DNA of 5,898 nucleotides, from NCBI GenBank assembly GCA_913776795.1, contig CAJYRH010000027.1:1-5898 (forward strand), read 5' to 3'. A program made the translations under genes and the position numbers. Source of the DNA: an uncultured Pseudorhodoferax sp. (lineage in GTDB: Bacteria > Pseudomonadota > Gammaproteobacteria > Burkholderiales > Burkholderiaceae). Positions 1 to 5,898 of this stretch are shown here, one piece after another. Below the pieces are notes generated by a model. The model was not told the DNA's origin. It saw only the letters and a list, made by a program, of their open reading frames with translations, and ran no database searches. Each line of letters starts with the position of its first letter. Position 1 is the first letter of the stretch.

Positions 1-95
1 CAGGTCGGGGTGGTCTGCAGCAATCATGCGGCGCAATCCCGCGAGTTCAGGGCCGCGGGCGGGGCGAAGTCGAGGTGCTGCATCCGCACGATTCT

Positions 96-116
96 AGAAA
101 AGCTGCGTTTCAGCTT
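96..116 (-). terminator. Weak intrinsic terminator candidate for the tol-pal-glycosyltransferase unit
   Basis: On the minus strand AAGCTG-AAACG-CAGCTT forms a 6-bp stem with a 5-base loop and runs into TTCT, so the descending arm and tail together give TTTTCT. The stem is short and only half GC, and it lies about 190 nt after the glycosyltransferase-like stop codon. It is the best terminator-shaped element seen downstream of that gene but remains weak. Confidence 0.28.
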
Positions 117-248
117 GCTGCGGCGCCGTCACGCGGCCTGTCGCGCCGAACCGGCTCCCAAGCCAGTGTTCGGAAGTTCGAGGAGCAGGCCGCGCGTGTG
201 CAGCCACGGGACCGTCTTGTCCGGACCCGAGTGAGCACCCTGGGGGGG

Positions 249-292
249 GCAACCCGGCCTTCCCTGCGCAGTGAGACGTCCAACCGGGTTGC
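249..292. repeat. Inverted repeat just downstream of the glycosyltransferase-like gene
   Basis: GCAACCCGG (249-257) and CCGGGTTGC (284-292) are exact 9-base reverse complements with a 26-base loop, starting about 10 nt after the minus-strand stop codon. In the minus-strand RNA the stem is followed by a run of C, not U, so it does not fit a standard intrinsic terminator. It may protect the 3' end of the mRNA or assist Rho-independent pausing. Confidence 0.4.
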
Positions 293-301
293 GCGTTCAG
301 G

Positions 302-1357
302 CTAGCGGTCCGTTTCTGCAGCCAGGGGTGCCACGCGGCGGATCCATGCATGGATCTCGTGCGGCGCCAGCACTGCTGGATCGATTGGCCGGAACGGCCT
401 GCGCATGAACGCTGCGATTAGCGCCGGATCGACCCGCTCGATCACCAGGACACGGTCTGGATCGAAGAATGCGTCGTCGCGTGCCGAGACCCGGTTGGTG
501 ACGATCTTCTTCTGCAGAAACAATGCCTCCATGCTCCGCAGTGTCGGTCCCGCCTGGTGCTCCTGAACGATCTCGACCAGGCAGGCCGCATGTTGGCAGG
601 CATGCAGGTTGTCCGCGTAAGAAATCCATTGGTCCTGCAGCAGCGCCTGGTGGTGCGGCGCATAGTGCCTGCCTTTGTCGGCAACCACATGGAAGCGGCA
701 GTCCATTCCCAGCTGTTCGATGGCCGCCCGCAGTGCCAGCAGTTGGCCGAGCCGCCCCTTGTCGACACCGGAGAAGTAAAAGTCATGCCGGATGTCTGCA
801 TGGAGCGAGGCCTGCACATGCCGGTAAGGCTGGGGTACGAGCTGCAGCCCGTACGTCTGCGCATCGTCCTGGTCGAAGGTGTGAACGCGATCGACCAACT
901 GAAGCAGTTTGGACAGCTGGCGCCGGCTCTGGGACAGATCGTGCCTGATCCGGGCGACCGGATTCCAGAGAAAGACATGCAGTGCGCGCGCGCGAACGTA
1001 CTTGGCGACACTGCCGATGTTGTGGAGGTTCTCCATGGCGAAGAACAGCACCACATCGGTCGGTGCGATGGCGCGCAGTCGGCTGCGCGTCGTGGCGTCC
1101 GGGTACAAGCCAAACCTGGCACGCCGGGCAGTCGCCTCCAAGCCGCGTCCGATGCGCCCCAACACACCAGGCGGCATCTCGGGATATGCGATCAGGGCCG
1201 TCGCCGTGTCGCGGTAGCCGTCGAACACGAACGAGGCCAACTCGGAGGCCGCGTTGTAGATGATGTGGCGCGAAGGTGCGGCCGGTGCGGTCGACGCCGC
1301 ACCACCCTCCCGCCGACGGAGCCCGCGCCATTCACCGAGCACGGGTGGCGCCGGCAC
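302..1357 (-). CDS. Glycosyltransferase-like protein, probably surface polysaccharide synthesis
   Basis: The 351-residue product looks like a soluble GT-B-type sugar transferase of the kind found in capsule and LPS gene clusters; donor and acceptor cannot be told. No signal peptide or membrane helix is visible, so it probably acts in the cytoplasm. Residues 32-46 (IIYNAASELASFVFD) and 101-131 (DVVLFFAMENLHN onward) resemble a Rossmann-like N-terminal half. Residues 193-228 (FYFSGVDKGRLGQLLALRAA, then CRFHVVADK) look like the start of the C-terminal nucleotide-sugar domain. Residues 262-281 (EIVQEHQAGPTLRSMEALF) and LQKKIVTN match the conserved acidic-loop/helix pattern of such enzymes. The GTG start directly abuts the cpoB TGA (TGAGTG), suggesting translational coupling. 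The first 29 residues are Ala/Pro/Arg-rich and may be over-called; another GTG lies at residue 6. The stop is TAG. The family call is from memory of motif patterns; specificity is unknown. Confidence 0.72.
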   Translation of the reverse strand: MPAPPVLGEWRGLRRREGGAASTAPAAPSRHIIYNAASELASFVFDGYRDTATALIAYPEMPPGVLGRIGRGLEATARRARFGLYPDATTRSRLRAIAPTDVVLFFAMENLHNIGSVAKYVRARALHVFLWNPVARIRHDLSQSRRQLSKLLQLVDRVHTFDQDDAQTYGLQLVPQPYRHVQASLHADIRHDFYFSGVDKGRLGQLLALRAAIEQLGMDCRFHVVADKGRHYAPHHQALLQDQWISYADNLHACQHAACLVEIVQEHQAGPTLRSMEALFLQKKIVTNRVSARDDAFFDPDRVLVIERVDPALIAAFMRRPFRPIDPAVLAPHEIHAWIRRVAPLAAETDR

Positions 1358-2155
1358 TCAGCGCATCTTTGCCAGACGGTCCTTGGCGGCGGTCGCGGCT
1401 TCGGATTGCGGATAGACCTTGATCAGGTCCTCGAGCGTCTTGCGCGCGCCGCGCACTTCCTTCATCTCCAGCTGGCAGTTGGCGATCGACAGCGCCGCTT
1501 CAGGTGCACGGGGGTGGTTCGCATCCACCGTGATCATGTTCCTGAAATTGCCGATGGCCGCCTGGTAATCGCGCGTGGCGTATTGCGCATTGCCCAGCCA
1601 GAACAACACGACAGCACGGTAGCCGCTCTGCGGATAGCGCTTCAAGAATTCGGTGAAGGCGTTGCCGGCAGCTGCGAAATCGCCCTTGCGGAACACCGCC
1701 AACGCCGCGTCATAGTCACGCGTTTCTGCAGGGTCGGCCAGGAATTCTCGGCCGTCCACCGTCACCTTGGACGGTTCGAACTTGCGCAGGCGCTCTTCGA
1801 CCCCTTGCGCGATGTCCTTCTGGCGGCGCTGCATCTCGGCGACGTCGCGGGCCAGCTGTTCCTCCTGCCCACGCGACTTGGCCAGGTCGGAGCGAAGGGC
1901 ATCGATCTGGGTCTGCAGGTCGAGCAGGCTGCGCCGCATCTGGGTGTTCTCGTCGTTCACCCGGCGCAGCTCGTCGCTCGACTTCTGCTGCGCTGCCTGC
2001 AACGCATCGTGCCGCTGGCGCAATTCCAGAATCGCGCGGCGTGCCTCGTCGTCGCCGAACAGCGCGTGTGCCGGCATGCTGGACAGCAACGCCACGCCAA
2101 CGCACGTCGCCGCGACCGCACGCGCACCGGCCTGCATCACTGCTGTGGTGCGCAT
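1358..2155 (-). CDS. cpoB: Cell division coordinator CpoB (YbgF), Tol-Pal system
   Basis: This periplasmic Tol-Pal accessory protein links peptidoglycan synthesis to outer-membrane constriction through TolA and PBP1B in E. coli. From the ATG at 2155 the product is 265 residues, close to the family norm. Residues 1-31 form a signal peptide with probable cleavage at AHA|LF. Residues 36-125 are a heptad-rich, charged coiled coil (trimerisation domain). Residues 147-255 hold three TPR-like repeats: YDAALAVFRKGDFAAAGNAF, AVVLFWLGNAQYATRDYQAA and EAALSIANCQLEMKEVRGA. The extended frame could start at TTG 2164, overlapping the pal stop as TTGA, which would add three residues (MKR). I prefer the ATG because it has a GAAG stretch just upstream and gives a normal signal-peptide N terminus. 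A further ATG at residue 7 is possible. The gene sits downstream of pal in the usual order. Confidence 0.93.
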   Translation of the reverse strand: MRTTAVMQAGARAVAATCVGVALLSSMPAHALFGDDEARRAILELRQRHDALQAAQQKSSDELRRVNDENTQMRRSLLDLQTQIDALRSDLAKSRGQEEQLARDVAEMQRRQKDIAQGVEERLRKFEPSKVTVDGREFLADPAETRDYDAALAVFRKGDFAAAGNAFTEFLKRYPQSGYRAVVLFWLGNAQYATRDYQAAIGNFRNMITVDANHPRAPEAALSIANCQLEMKEVRGARKTLEDLIKVYPQSEAATAAKDRLAKMR

Positions 2156-2160
2156 GCGCT

Positions 2161-2697
2161 TCAACGGTAGGTGATCTCGGCGCGGCGGTTCTTGGCGTAG
2201 GCCGCCTCGTCGGCACCCTGGACCGCCGGCTTTTCCTTGCCGAAGCTCACGGCTTCGACCTGGTTGTCGGCCACGCCCAGCAGGACGAGCGAACGGTGCA
2301 CGGCCTCGGCACGCTTCTGGCCAAGCGCGAGGTTGTACTCGCGGCCACCCCGATCGTCCGTATGGCCTTCCACGACGCTCCTGCGGTTGCGGTCGGCACG
2401 CAGGAAGCGGGCGTTGTTCTCGACGGTGGCCTGCTCGTTGGCTTCGATGCTGTAGCTGTCATAGCCGAAGTACACCGTGCGAGCACCCGCCGGCCCGGCC
2501 GCCAGGTCGTTGGACCTGTTCAGGTCGACCGGCGCCACGCTGCTCTGGCCCACGTTGCCGGCGCCAGCACCTTGCGAACCGATGGTCGAGGCCGAGGTAC
2601 CCGCCTTGTCCTGCACGGGAACATCGTCGAGCTTCACGGGCGAACTGCAACCCGCCAGAGCGGCGGCGACGATCGCGGTCAATACGAACTGCTTCAT
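2161..2697 (-). CDS. pal: Peptidoglycan-associated lipoprotein Pal
   Basis: Pal is an outer-membrane lipoprotein that binds peptidoglycan and TolB and gathers at the septum during division. The 178-residue product has a lipoprotein signal with lipobox LAGC (acylated Cys17). A Gly/Ser/Ala-rich linker runs from about 18 to 72, followed by an OmpA-like peptidoglycan-binding domain at about 74-177. That domain contains VEGHTDDRGGREYNLALGQK, then RAEAV, and ends in NRRAEITYR. Asp114 and Arg129 sit where family members contact diaminopimelate. One small oddity is YFGYDS at 76-81, where most Pal and OmpA proteins have an Asp in place of this Gly (YFDFDS). The ATG start is well supported by a Shine-Dalgarno GGGGAG six bases upstream. 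It lies 34 nt downstream of tolB, and its TGA overlaps a possible TTG start of cpoB. Confidence 0.97.
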   Translation of the reverse strand: MKQFVLTAIVAAALAGCSSPVKLDDVPVQDKAGTSASTIGSQGAGAGNVGQSSVAPVDLNRSNDLAAGPAGARTVYFGYDSYSIEANEQATVENNARFLRADRNRRSVVEGHTDDRGGREYNLALGQKRAEAVHRSLVLLGVADNQVEAVSFGKEKPAVQGADEAAYAKNRRAEITYR

Positions 2698-2703
2698 TTC
2701 ACA

Positions 2704-2709
2704 CTCCCC
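2704..2709 (-). promoter_or_regulatory. Ribosome binding site of pal
   Basis: On the minus strand this reads GGGGAG, six bases before the pal ATG. It is the only clear Shine-Dalgarno match among the genes of this window and fixes the pal start. Confidence 0.75.
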
Positions 2710-2731
2710 TTTTCGACAAAAAAAACGGTAC

Positions 2732-4018
2732 TCAAGCCTTCAGGAACGGGCCCCAGTCGGGCTCGCGGATGTCGCCCGCCTGGCCGGCCAGGCGGGCCTT
2801 GATCTTGCCATCCAGCGTGGTCGTCATGAGCGCCTCGCGCCCGTTCTGCACGGTGGCGTACACCAGCAGCTTGCTGTTGGGCGCAAAACTGGGGCGCTCG
2901 TCGGAAGACGTGTCGGTGATGCCCGCAACGGTAGAGCTGGCCAGCTCCATGACCTGCAGCCGGAACGCGCCCCCGATGCGCGAGACATAGGCCAGCCAGC
3001 GCCCATCGGGGCTCAGCGCAGGCGAGATGTTGTAGCTGCCGTTGAAGGTCACGCGTTCGGCGCCGCCGCCGGAGGCCGGCATGCGGTAAATCTGAGGCGC
3101 GCCGCCGCGGTCGCTGACGAAGTACAGGCTCTTGCCATCCGGCGAGAAGGCCGGTTCGGTGTCGATGCTGTTGGATTGGGTGAGGCGGCGTGGCTCGCCG
3201 CCGTTGATGTCGATCGCGTAGAGCTGCGAGCCGCCGTCGCGCGTCAGCGTTGCGGCCAGCGTGCGGCCATCCGGCGCCCAGGCCGGTGCGCTGTTGGAGC
3301 CACGGAAGTTGGCCACCAGCCGGCGCCGGCCACTGGCCACGTCGTGCACGTAGATCACGGGTTTGCGCGACTCGAACGACACGTACGCCAGTTGCTGGCC
3401 GGTCGGCGACCAGGCCGGCGAGATGATGGACTCGGGACTGGCCAGAGCCGTCTGGCTGTTCTCGCCGTCGGCGTCGGCGACCCACAGAGTGTGGCGCTGG
3501 CCGGCCCGCGTCACGTAGGCGATGCGCGTGGAGAACACACCGCGCTCGCCGGTCAGCTTCTCGTAGACATAGTCGGCAATGCGGTGGGCCGACAGCCGCA
3601 GGTCGGCCTGCACAACGCTGTAGCTCTGGCCGCCCAGGTCCTGGCCACGCACCACGTCCCACAGGCGGAAACGCACGTCGAAACGGCCATCTGCCAGCCG
3701 CGTCACGCTGCCGGTCAGCAAGGAATCGGCAGCACGCTGGCGCCATTGCGCCATGTCGGGCCGAGAGGCCTCATCGAGCGACGCACCCGAAACGTCGACG
3801 CCACGAAACTGTCCGCTGCGCTCAAGGTCGGCCTGCACGATGGCGGCGATTTTCTGGGGAGACTGGTCGTCACCTCGGAACGTGGCGACCGCGATGGGCA
3901 ATTGCGTCAGTCCGACGCCAGTGACTTCGACTCGGAATTGGGCCCAGGCGGGCAAAGCGCCTGCGAACGCCAAGCCTGCAATGCAGCTACGGCGTCGGGA
4001 AGAGAACTCGAATGGCAT
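2732..4018 (-). CDS. tolB: Tol-Pal system beta-propeller protein TolB
   Basis: TolB is the periplasmic protein that shuttles between Pal and TolA to drive outer-membrane constriction and stability. From the ATG at 4018 the product is 428 residues (E. coli TolB is 430). Residues 1-26 are a signal peptide (SRRRS, hydrophobic stretch, cleavage near AWA|QF). Residues 28 to about 160 form the N-terminal alpha/beta domain (FRVEVTGVG, then PIAVATFRGDD). Residues 165-428 form the beta-propeller, with repeat cores at 199-213 (ISPAWSPTGQQLAYV), 244-255, 287-302 (TEPAFSPDGKSLYFVS), 331-345 and 375-388. The frame extends to a GTG at 4045, adding nine residues. I prefer the ATG because it gives a normal-length signal peptide. 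Neither start has a good Shine-Dalgarno; the bases just before the ATG read TTTCCTCC. tolQ, tolR and tolA are not upstream. The last codons contain a perfect palindrome. Confidence 0.96.
   Translation of the reverse strand: MPFEFSSRRRSCIAGLAFAGALPAWAQFRVEVTGVGLTQLPIAVATFRGDDQSPQKIAAIVQADLERSGQFRGVDVSGASLDEASRPDMAQWRQRAADSLLTGSVTRLADGRFDVRFRLWDVVRGQDLGGQSYSVVQADLRLSAHRIADYVYEKLTGERGVFSTRIAYVTRAGQRHTLWVADADGENSQTALASPESIISPAWSPTGQQLAYVSFESRKPVIYVHDVASGRRRLVANFRGSNSAPAWAPDGRTLAATLTRDGGSQLYAIDINGGEPRRLTQSNSIDTEPAFSPDGKSLYFVSDRGGAPQIYRMPASGGGAERVTFNGSYNISPALSPDGRWLAYVSRIGGAFRLQVMELASSTVAGITDTSSDERPSFAPNSKLLVYATVQNGREALMTTTLDGKIKARLAGQAGDIREPDWGPFLKA
2774..2797. repeat. 24-bp perfect palindrome inside the 3' end of tolB
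   Basis: The 12-base half GCCCGCCTGGCC is followed at once by its exact reverse complement, with no spacer. In RNA it could fold into a hairpin of about 10 GC-rich pairs with a 4-base loop. It encodes ARLAGQAG near residues 408-415 of TolB, a variable C-terminal stretch. No T-run follows within 15 bases on either strand, so a standard intrinsic terminator is unlikely. Any role, such as mRNA processing between tolB and pal or protein binding, is inference. Confidence 0.6.
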
Positions 4019-4168
4019 GGAGGAAATGTAGTGAACGCGAGCCACTCGGGTCAGATCAACCCCAGTAAGTTCCCGCTCAAGGTTTCAAAATGTGAGCATG
4101 ATTGACGGCTTGGTCGAATCGCGATGTCGGCCGCCGCAGCCTTCACACGCGCGTGATTGACTACAGCG

Positions 4169-4183
4169 TCGTTGCAACAACGA
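4169..4183. repeat. Short inverted repeat (6-bp arms, 3-nt loop)
   Basis: TCGTTG-CAA-CAACGA lies in the tolB-msbA gap, about 150 bp upstream of the tolB start. It could be a small hairpin or a dyad operator. Arms this short can arise by chance, and no other copy was noticed in the window. Confidence 0.3.
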
Positions 4184-4340
4184 TGGATCATGTGCAGCCC
4201 GCAAGCCGATCCCTGGCTGACACGATGATCAAGATTTGAAGAGCATTGGGCCGAAACAACGGTCGCCATCTCGCCGAGCGCAGTGAGGATAGCAGACGAA
4301 GGCCAACGCTCTGCGGAGACGCCGCTTGCCGCGCGCCGCT

Positions 4341-4346
4341 GATAAT
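4341..4346 (+). promoter_or_regulatory. Possible -10 element for msbA
   Basis: GATAAT matches the sigma-70 consensus TATAAT at five of six bases and sits in a GC-rich context 160 bp before the msbA start. At a 17-bp spacing the -35 would be GACGCC, a poor match. The nearby TTGCCG (4326-4331) is only nine bases away, too close. This is therefore a weak candidate; it would give a leader of about 150 nt that includes the 4359-4391 inverted repeat. Confidence 0.22.
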
Positions 4347-4358
4347 GCGGCCCCCTCA

Positions 4359-4391
4359 GCCACGGCAAACATGAGAAGGGCCGACCGTGGC
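4359..4391. repeat. Inverted repeat upstream of msbA
   Basis: GCCACGG (4359-4365) and CCGTGGC (4385-4391) are exact reverse complements separated by 19 bases. It lies just downstream of the GATAAT candidate, so if that promoter is real the repeat would fall in the msbA leader RNA. It could equally be an operator dyad or chance. Confidence 0.3.
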
Positions 4392-4505
4392 CAAACTGTC
4401 GTGCACTGCCTAATTTCACTCATGCCTTGCCATTGAATACTCTGTCACCTGCTGCGTTCCCATCGGACGTGATAGCCGCTGCCCATCCATGCTCAGCGAC
4501 ATAGC

Positions 4506-5898
4506 ATGAGCAAATCGCACATGGTCTCTCCAAAGGCGTCCATTGGCCAGCGCCTGCGCCGTGTCTGGCCCTACTTCCGTGCGGCCCGCGCCGGCTGGGT
4601 GCTTCTCGTTCTGGCCACGGCAGTCGTCGCGGCGACCGAACCCATGATCCCCGCGTTGCTCAAGCCGCTGCTGGACCGTGGATTCCAGCGCGACAGCCTG
4701 CCGCTGTGGGCCATCCCGGTCGCGCTGCTGGGGCTGTTCGGCCTGCGCGGCCTGGCAGCCTTCACGGCCAACTATGCGCTCGGGCGCATCGCGAACCAGG
4801 GCCTGTTGCAGTTGCGCCGCGAGCTTTTCGCCAAAATCCTCTCCGGCGACCTGCGGCTGTTCCGCGACCAATCTGCCAGTTCGCTGGCCAACACCGTGGT
4901 CTACGAGGTGCAGACCGGTTCGCAGGTGCTGGTCGGCGCCATCATGGCCTTTTCGCGCGACAGCCTCACTCTGGTGGCACTGGTCGGCTACCTGCTCTAC
5001 CTGAACTGGAAGCTGACGCTGATCGTGGCGCTGCTGATCCCCGCCGTGGCCTGGGTCATGGGCGTGCTGTCGCGCCGGCTCTACAAGCTCACGCGGGCCA
5101 GCCAGAGCTCCACCGACGCGCTGGCCTACGTGGTCGAAGAGAACGTGCTAGCGCACCGCGACGTACGGTTGCAGGCCGCCCAGGCCCTGCAGCAGCAGCG
5201 CTTCGACGAGCTCAGCCAGCGGCTGCGCCAGTTGTCGATGAAGTCCATCGTGGCGTCCTCCACCATGTCGCCGCTGACGCAGATGCTGGTGGCGGTGGCG
5301 ATGTCCGCCGTGATCGCCATCGCCCTGGCGCAAAGCGCCGACGGTGGCACCTCGGTTGGGAGCTTCGTGGCCTTCATCACCGCCATGCTGCTGCTGGTCT
5401 CGCCCATCAAGCACCTGTCCGAAGTGGCCAACCCGATCACGCGCGGTCTGGCCGCGATCGAGCGCGCCCTGGAACTCATGCAGAGCACCGAGGACGAGCG
5501 GGGCGGCAGCTTCAGCATGCCACGCGCGCGAGGGGAGATCGCACTGCAGGGCGTGACCGTTCGGTTCGACGGGGCCGGCCAGCCGGCCCTGGACGCGCTG
5601 GACCTGCGGGTCGCAGCCGGCGAAACCGTCGCCCTGGTCGGCGCTTCCGGCGCCGGCAAGACCACCCTGGTCAACCTGCTGCCGCGTTTCCTGGAGCCCA
5701 CGGATGGCCATGTGGCGCTGGACGGCCATGCGGTGCAGGAGTGGGACATCGCTGCGCTGCGCCGCCAGTTCGCGGTCGTCAGCCAGCACGTGGTCATGCT
5801 GAACGACAGCGTGGCAGCCAATGTGGCACTCGGGCAGCCGCTGGACCGCGCCAGGCTGGCGCAGTGCTTGGCCGACGCCAATCTGGACCAGCTCGTCG
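4506..5898 (+). CDS. msbA: Lipid A export ABC transporter MsbA, 3' end cut by the window edge
   Basis: MsbA flips lipid A-core from the inner to the outer leaflet of the inner membrane at the cost of ATP. The first 464 codons are visible; family members run about 580-600. A cytoplasmic N terminus is followed by an ABC exporter membrane domain (hydrophobic segments near 31-52, 66-90, 141-188 and 255-305). The ATPase domain begins near 343: A-loop aromatic Phe354, Walker A GASGAGKTT at 379-387, and Q-loop Gln427 in VVSQHVVMLNDSVAANVAL, which aligns with VSQNVHLFNDTVANNI of E. coli MsbA. The signature motif, Walker B and switch His lie beyond the edge. An in-frame TAG at 4473 and the first ATG at 4506 fix the upstream limit; ATG 4521 is an alternative. 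Neither has a clear Shine-Dalgarno. It is divergent from tolB. A generic subfamily B exporter is the alternative identity, but the alignment favours MsbA. Confidence 0.93.
   Translation, partial: MSKSHMVSPKASIGQRLRRVWPYFRAARAGWVLLVLATAVVAATEPMIPALLKPLLDRGFQRDSLPLWAIPVALLGLFGLRGLAAFTANYALGRIANQGLLQLRRELFAKILSGDLRLFRDQSASSLANTVVYEVQTGSQVLVGAIMAFSRDSLTLVALVGYLLYLNWKLTLIVALLIPAVAWVMGVLSRRLYKLTRASQSSTDALAYVVEENVLAHRDVRLQAAQALQQQRFDELSQRLRQLSMKSIVASSTMSPLTQMLVAVAMSAVIAIALAQSADGGTSVGSFVAFITAMLLLVSPIKHLSEVANPITRGLAAIERALELMQSTEDERGGSFSMPRARGEIALQGVTVRFDGAGQPALDALDLRVAAGETVALVGASGAGKTTLVNLLPRFLEPTDGHVALDGHAVQEWDIAALRRQFAVVSQHVVMLNDSVAANVALGQPLDRARLAQCLADANLDQLV

Larger units (their letters stand above)
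1..301. other. Left-edge region without a supportable gene
   Basis: This stretch lies downstream of the glycosyltransferase-like stop codon. Several frames are open, as expected for GC-rich DNA, but none gives a recognisable product. It holds a 9-bp inverted repeat (249-292), a run of eight G (242-249) and a small hairpin with a short T-run on the minus strand (96-116). A minus-strand frame reading ELAGLRRMIAADHPDL runs off the left edge, with an ATG at 27. It could be the start of a further gene, but only nine codons are visible. Confidence 0.6.
4019..4505. other. Divergent intergenic region between tolB and msbA
   Basis: About 490 bp separates the two divergent start codons. By hand count GC is roughly 59% over 4081-4500, clearly below the flanking genes. 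Reading frames on both strands give Cys/His/Arg-rich translations with no family resemblance; the longest is a minus-strand frame of about 122 codons from a GTG at 4419. I see no gene, tRNA or insertion-sequence end. It contains two small inverted repeats (4169-4183 and 4359-4391) and a GATAAT at 4341-4346. It must carry the promoters for tolB and msbA, but I could not assign a good -35/-10 pair for either. Confidence 0.7.

Noticed and set aside
557..2170. Long plus-strand open frame of 537 codons opposite the glycosyltransferase-like gene and cpoB
   Set aside because: It lies antisense to two better-supported genes, its translation is His/Arg/Gln-rich without domain pattern, and it crosses the cpoB/glycosyltransferase junction; GC-rich DNA commonly leaves such frames open.
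2718..2797. Palindrome plus T8 as an intrinsic terminator between tolB and pal
   Set aside because: About 50 bases separate the hairpin from the T-run, so they cannot form one terminator.
4050..4075. GGGAACTT followed by TCTGA on the minus strand upstream of tolB, resembling a sigma-E promoter
   Set aside because: The spacing between the two blocks is about 11 bases, whereas sigma-E promoters need about 16; the match is not usable.
2477..4105. Long plus-strand open frame of 542 codons opposite tolB and pal
   Set aside because: It mirrors tolB and pal, whose conserved motifs make the minus strand the coding one; no recognisable domain.
4051..4419. Minus-strand open frame of 122 codons in the tolB-msbA gap
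   Set aside because: GTG start, no Shine-Dalgarno, Cys/His/Arg-rich composition without family resemblance and no signal or membrane pattern.
4416..4871. Minus-strand open frame of 151 codons overlapping the start of msbA
   Set aside because: Gln/Arg-rich translation lies antisense to the conserved MsbA N terminus; no domain seen.
5126..5881. Minus-strand open frame of 251 codons opposite msbA
   Set aside because: Ser/Ala/Thr-rich shadow of the MsbA frame, which carries Walker A and Q-loop.

Overview
The window looks like chromosome of a high-GC beta-proteobacterium, most likely Burkholderiales and possibly Comamonadaceae-like. This rests on the GC-rich codon use and on the form of the TolB, Pal, CpoB and MsbA homologues. 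It is an inference from remembered family resemblance, not from a search.

Minus strand, read from right to left: tolB (about 4018 to 2732), pal (2697 to 2161), cpoB/ybgF (2155 to 1358) and a glycosyltransferase-like gene (1357 to 302). The gaps are 34 nt between tolB and pal, nearly none between pal and cpoB, and none between cpoB and the glycosyltransferase-like gene. They are probably one transcription unit. The first three encode the periplasmic and outer-membrane half of the Tol-Pal envelope-constriction system. The fourth is probably a sugar transferase for a surface polysaccharide and is an unusual companion. The inner-membrane half (tolQ, tolR, tolA), which usually precedes tolB, is not in the window.

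Plus strand: from 4506 to the right edge lies the first 464 codons of an MsbA-type lipid A exporter (ABC transporter with fused membrane and ATPase domains), divergent from tolB. About 490 bp of lower-GC, apparently non-coding DNA separates the two start codons and must carry both promoters. I could not identify a convincing sigma-70 promoter there.

Left edge (1-301): no supportable gene. It holds the region downstream of the minus-strand operon, including a long-looped 9-bp inverted repeat and a small hairpin followed by a short T-run on the minus strand, a weak terminator candidate.

The genes share an outer-membrane theme: lipid A export (MsbA), outer-membrane tethering and invagination (TolB, Pal, CpoB), and a likely glycan-building enzyme. 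I see no mobile element, CRISPR array, tRNA or rRNA, and no clear sign of a new system. The points most worth a second look are the glycosyltransferase fused in phase to the end of tol-pal, the absence of tolQRA beside tolB, and a 24-bp perfect palindrome inside the 3' end of tolB.
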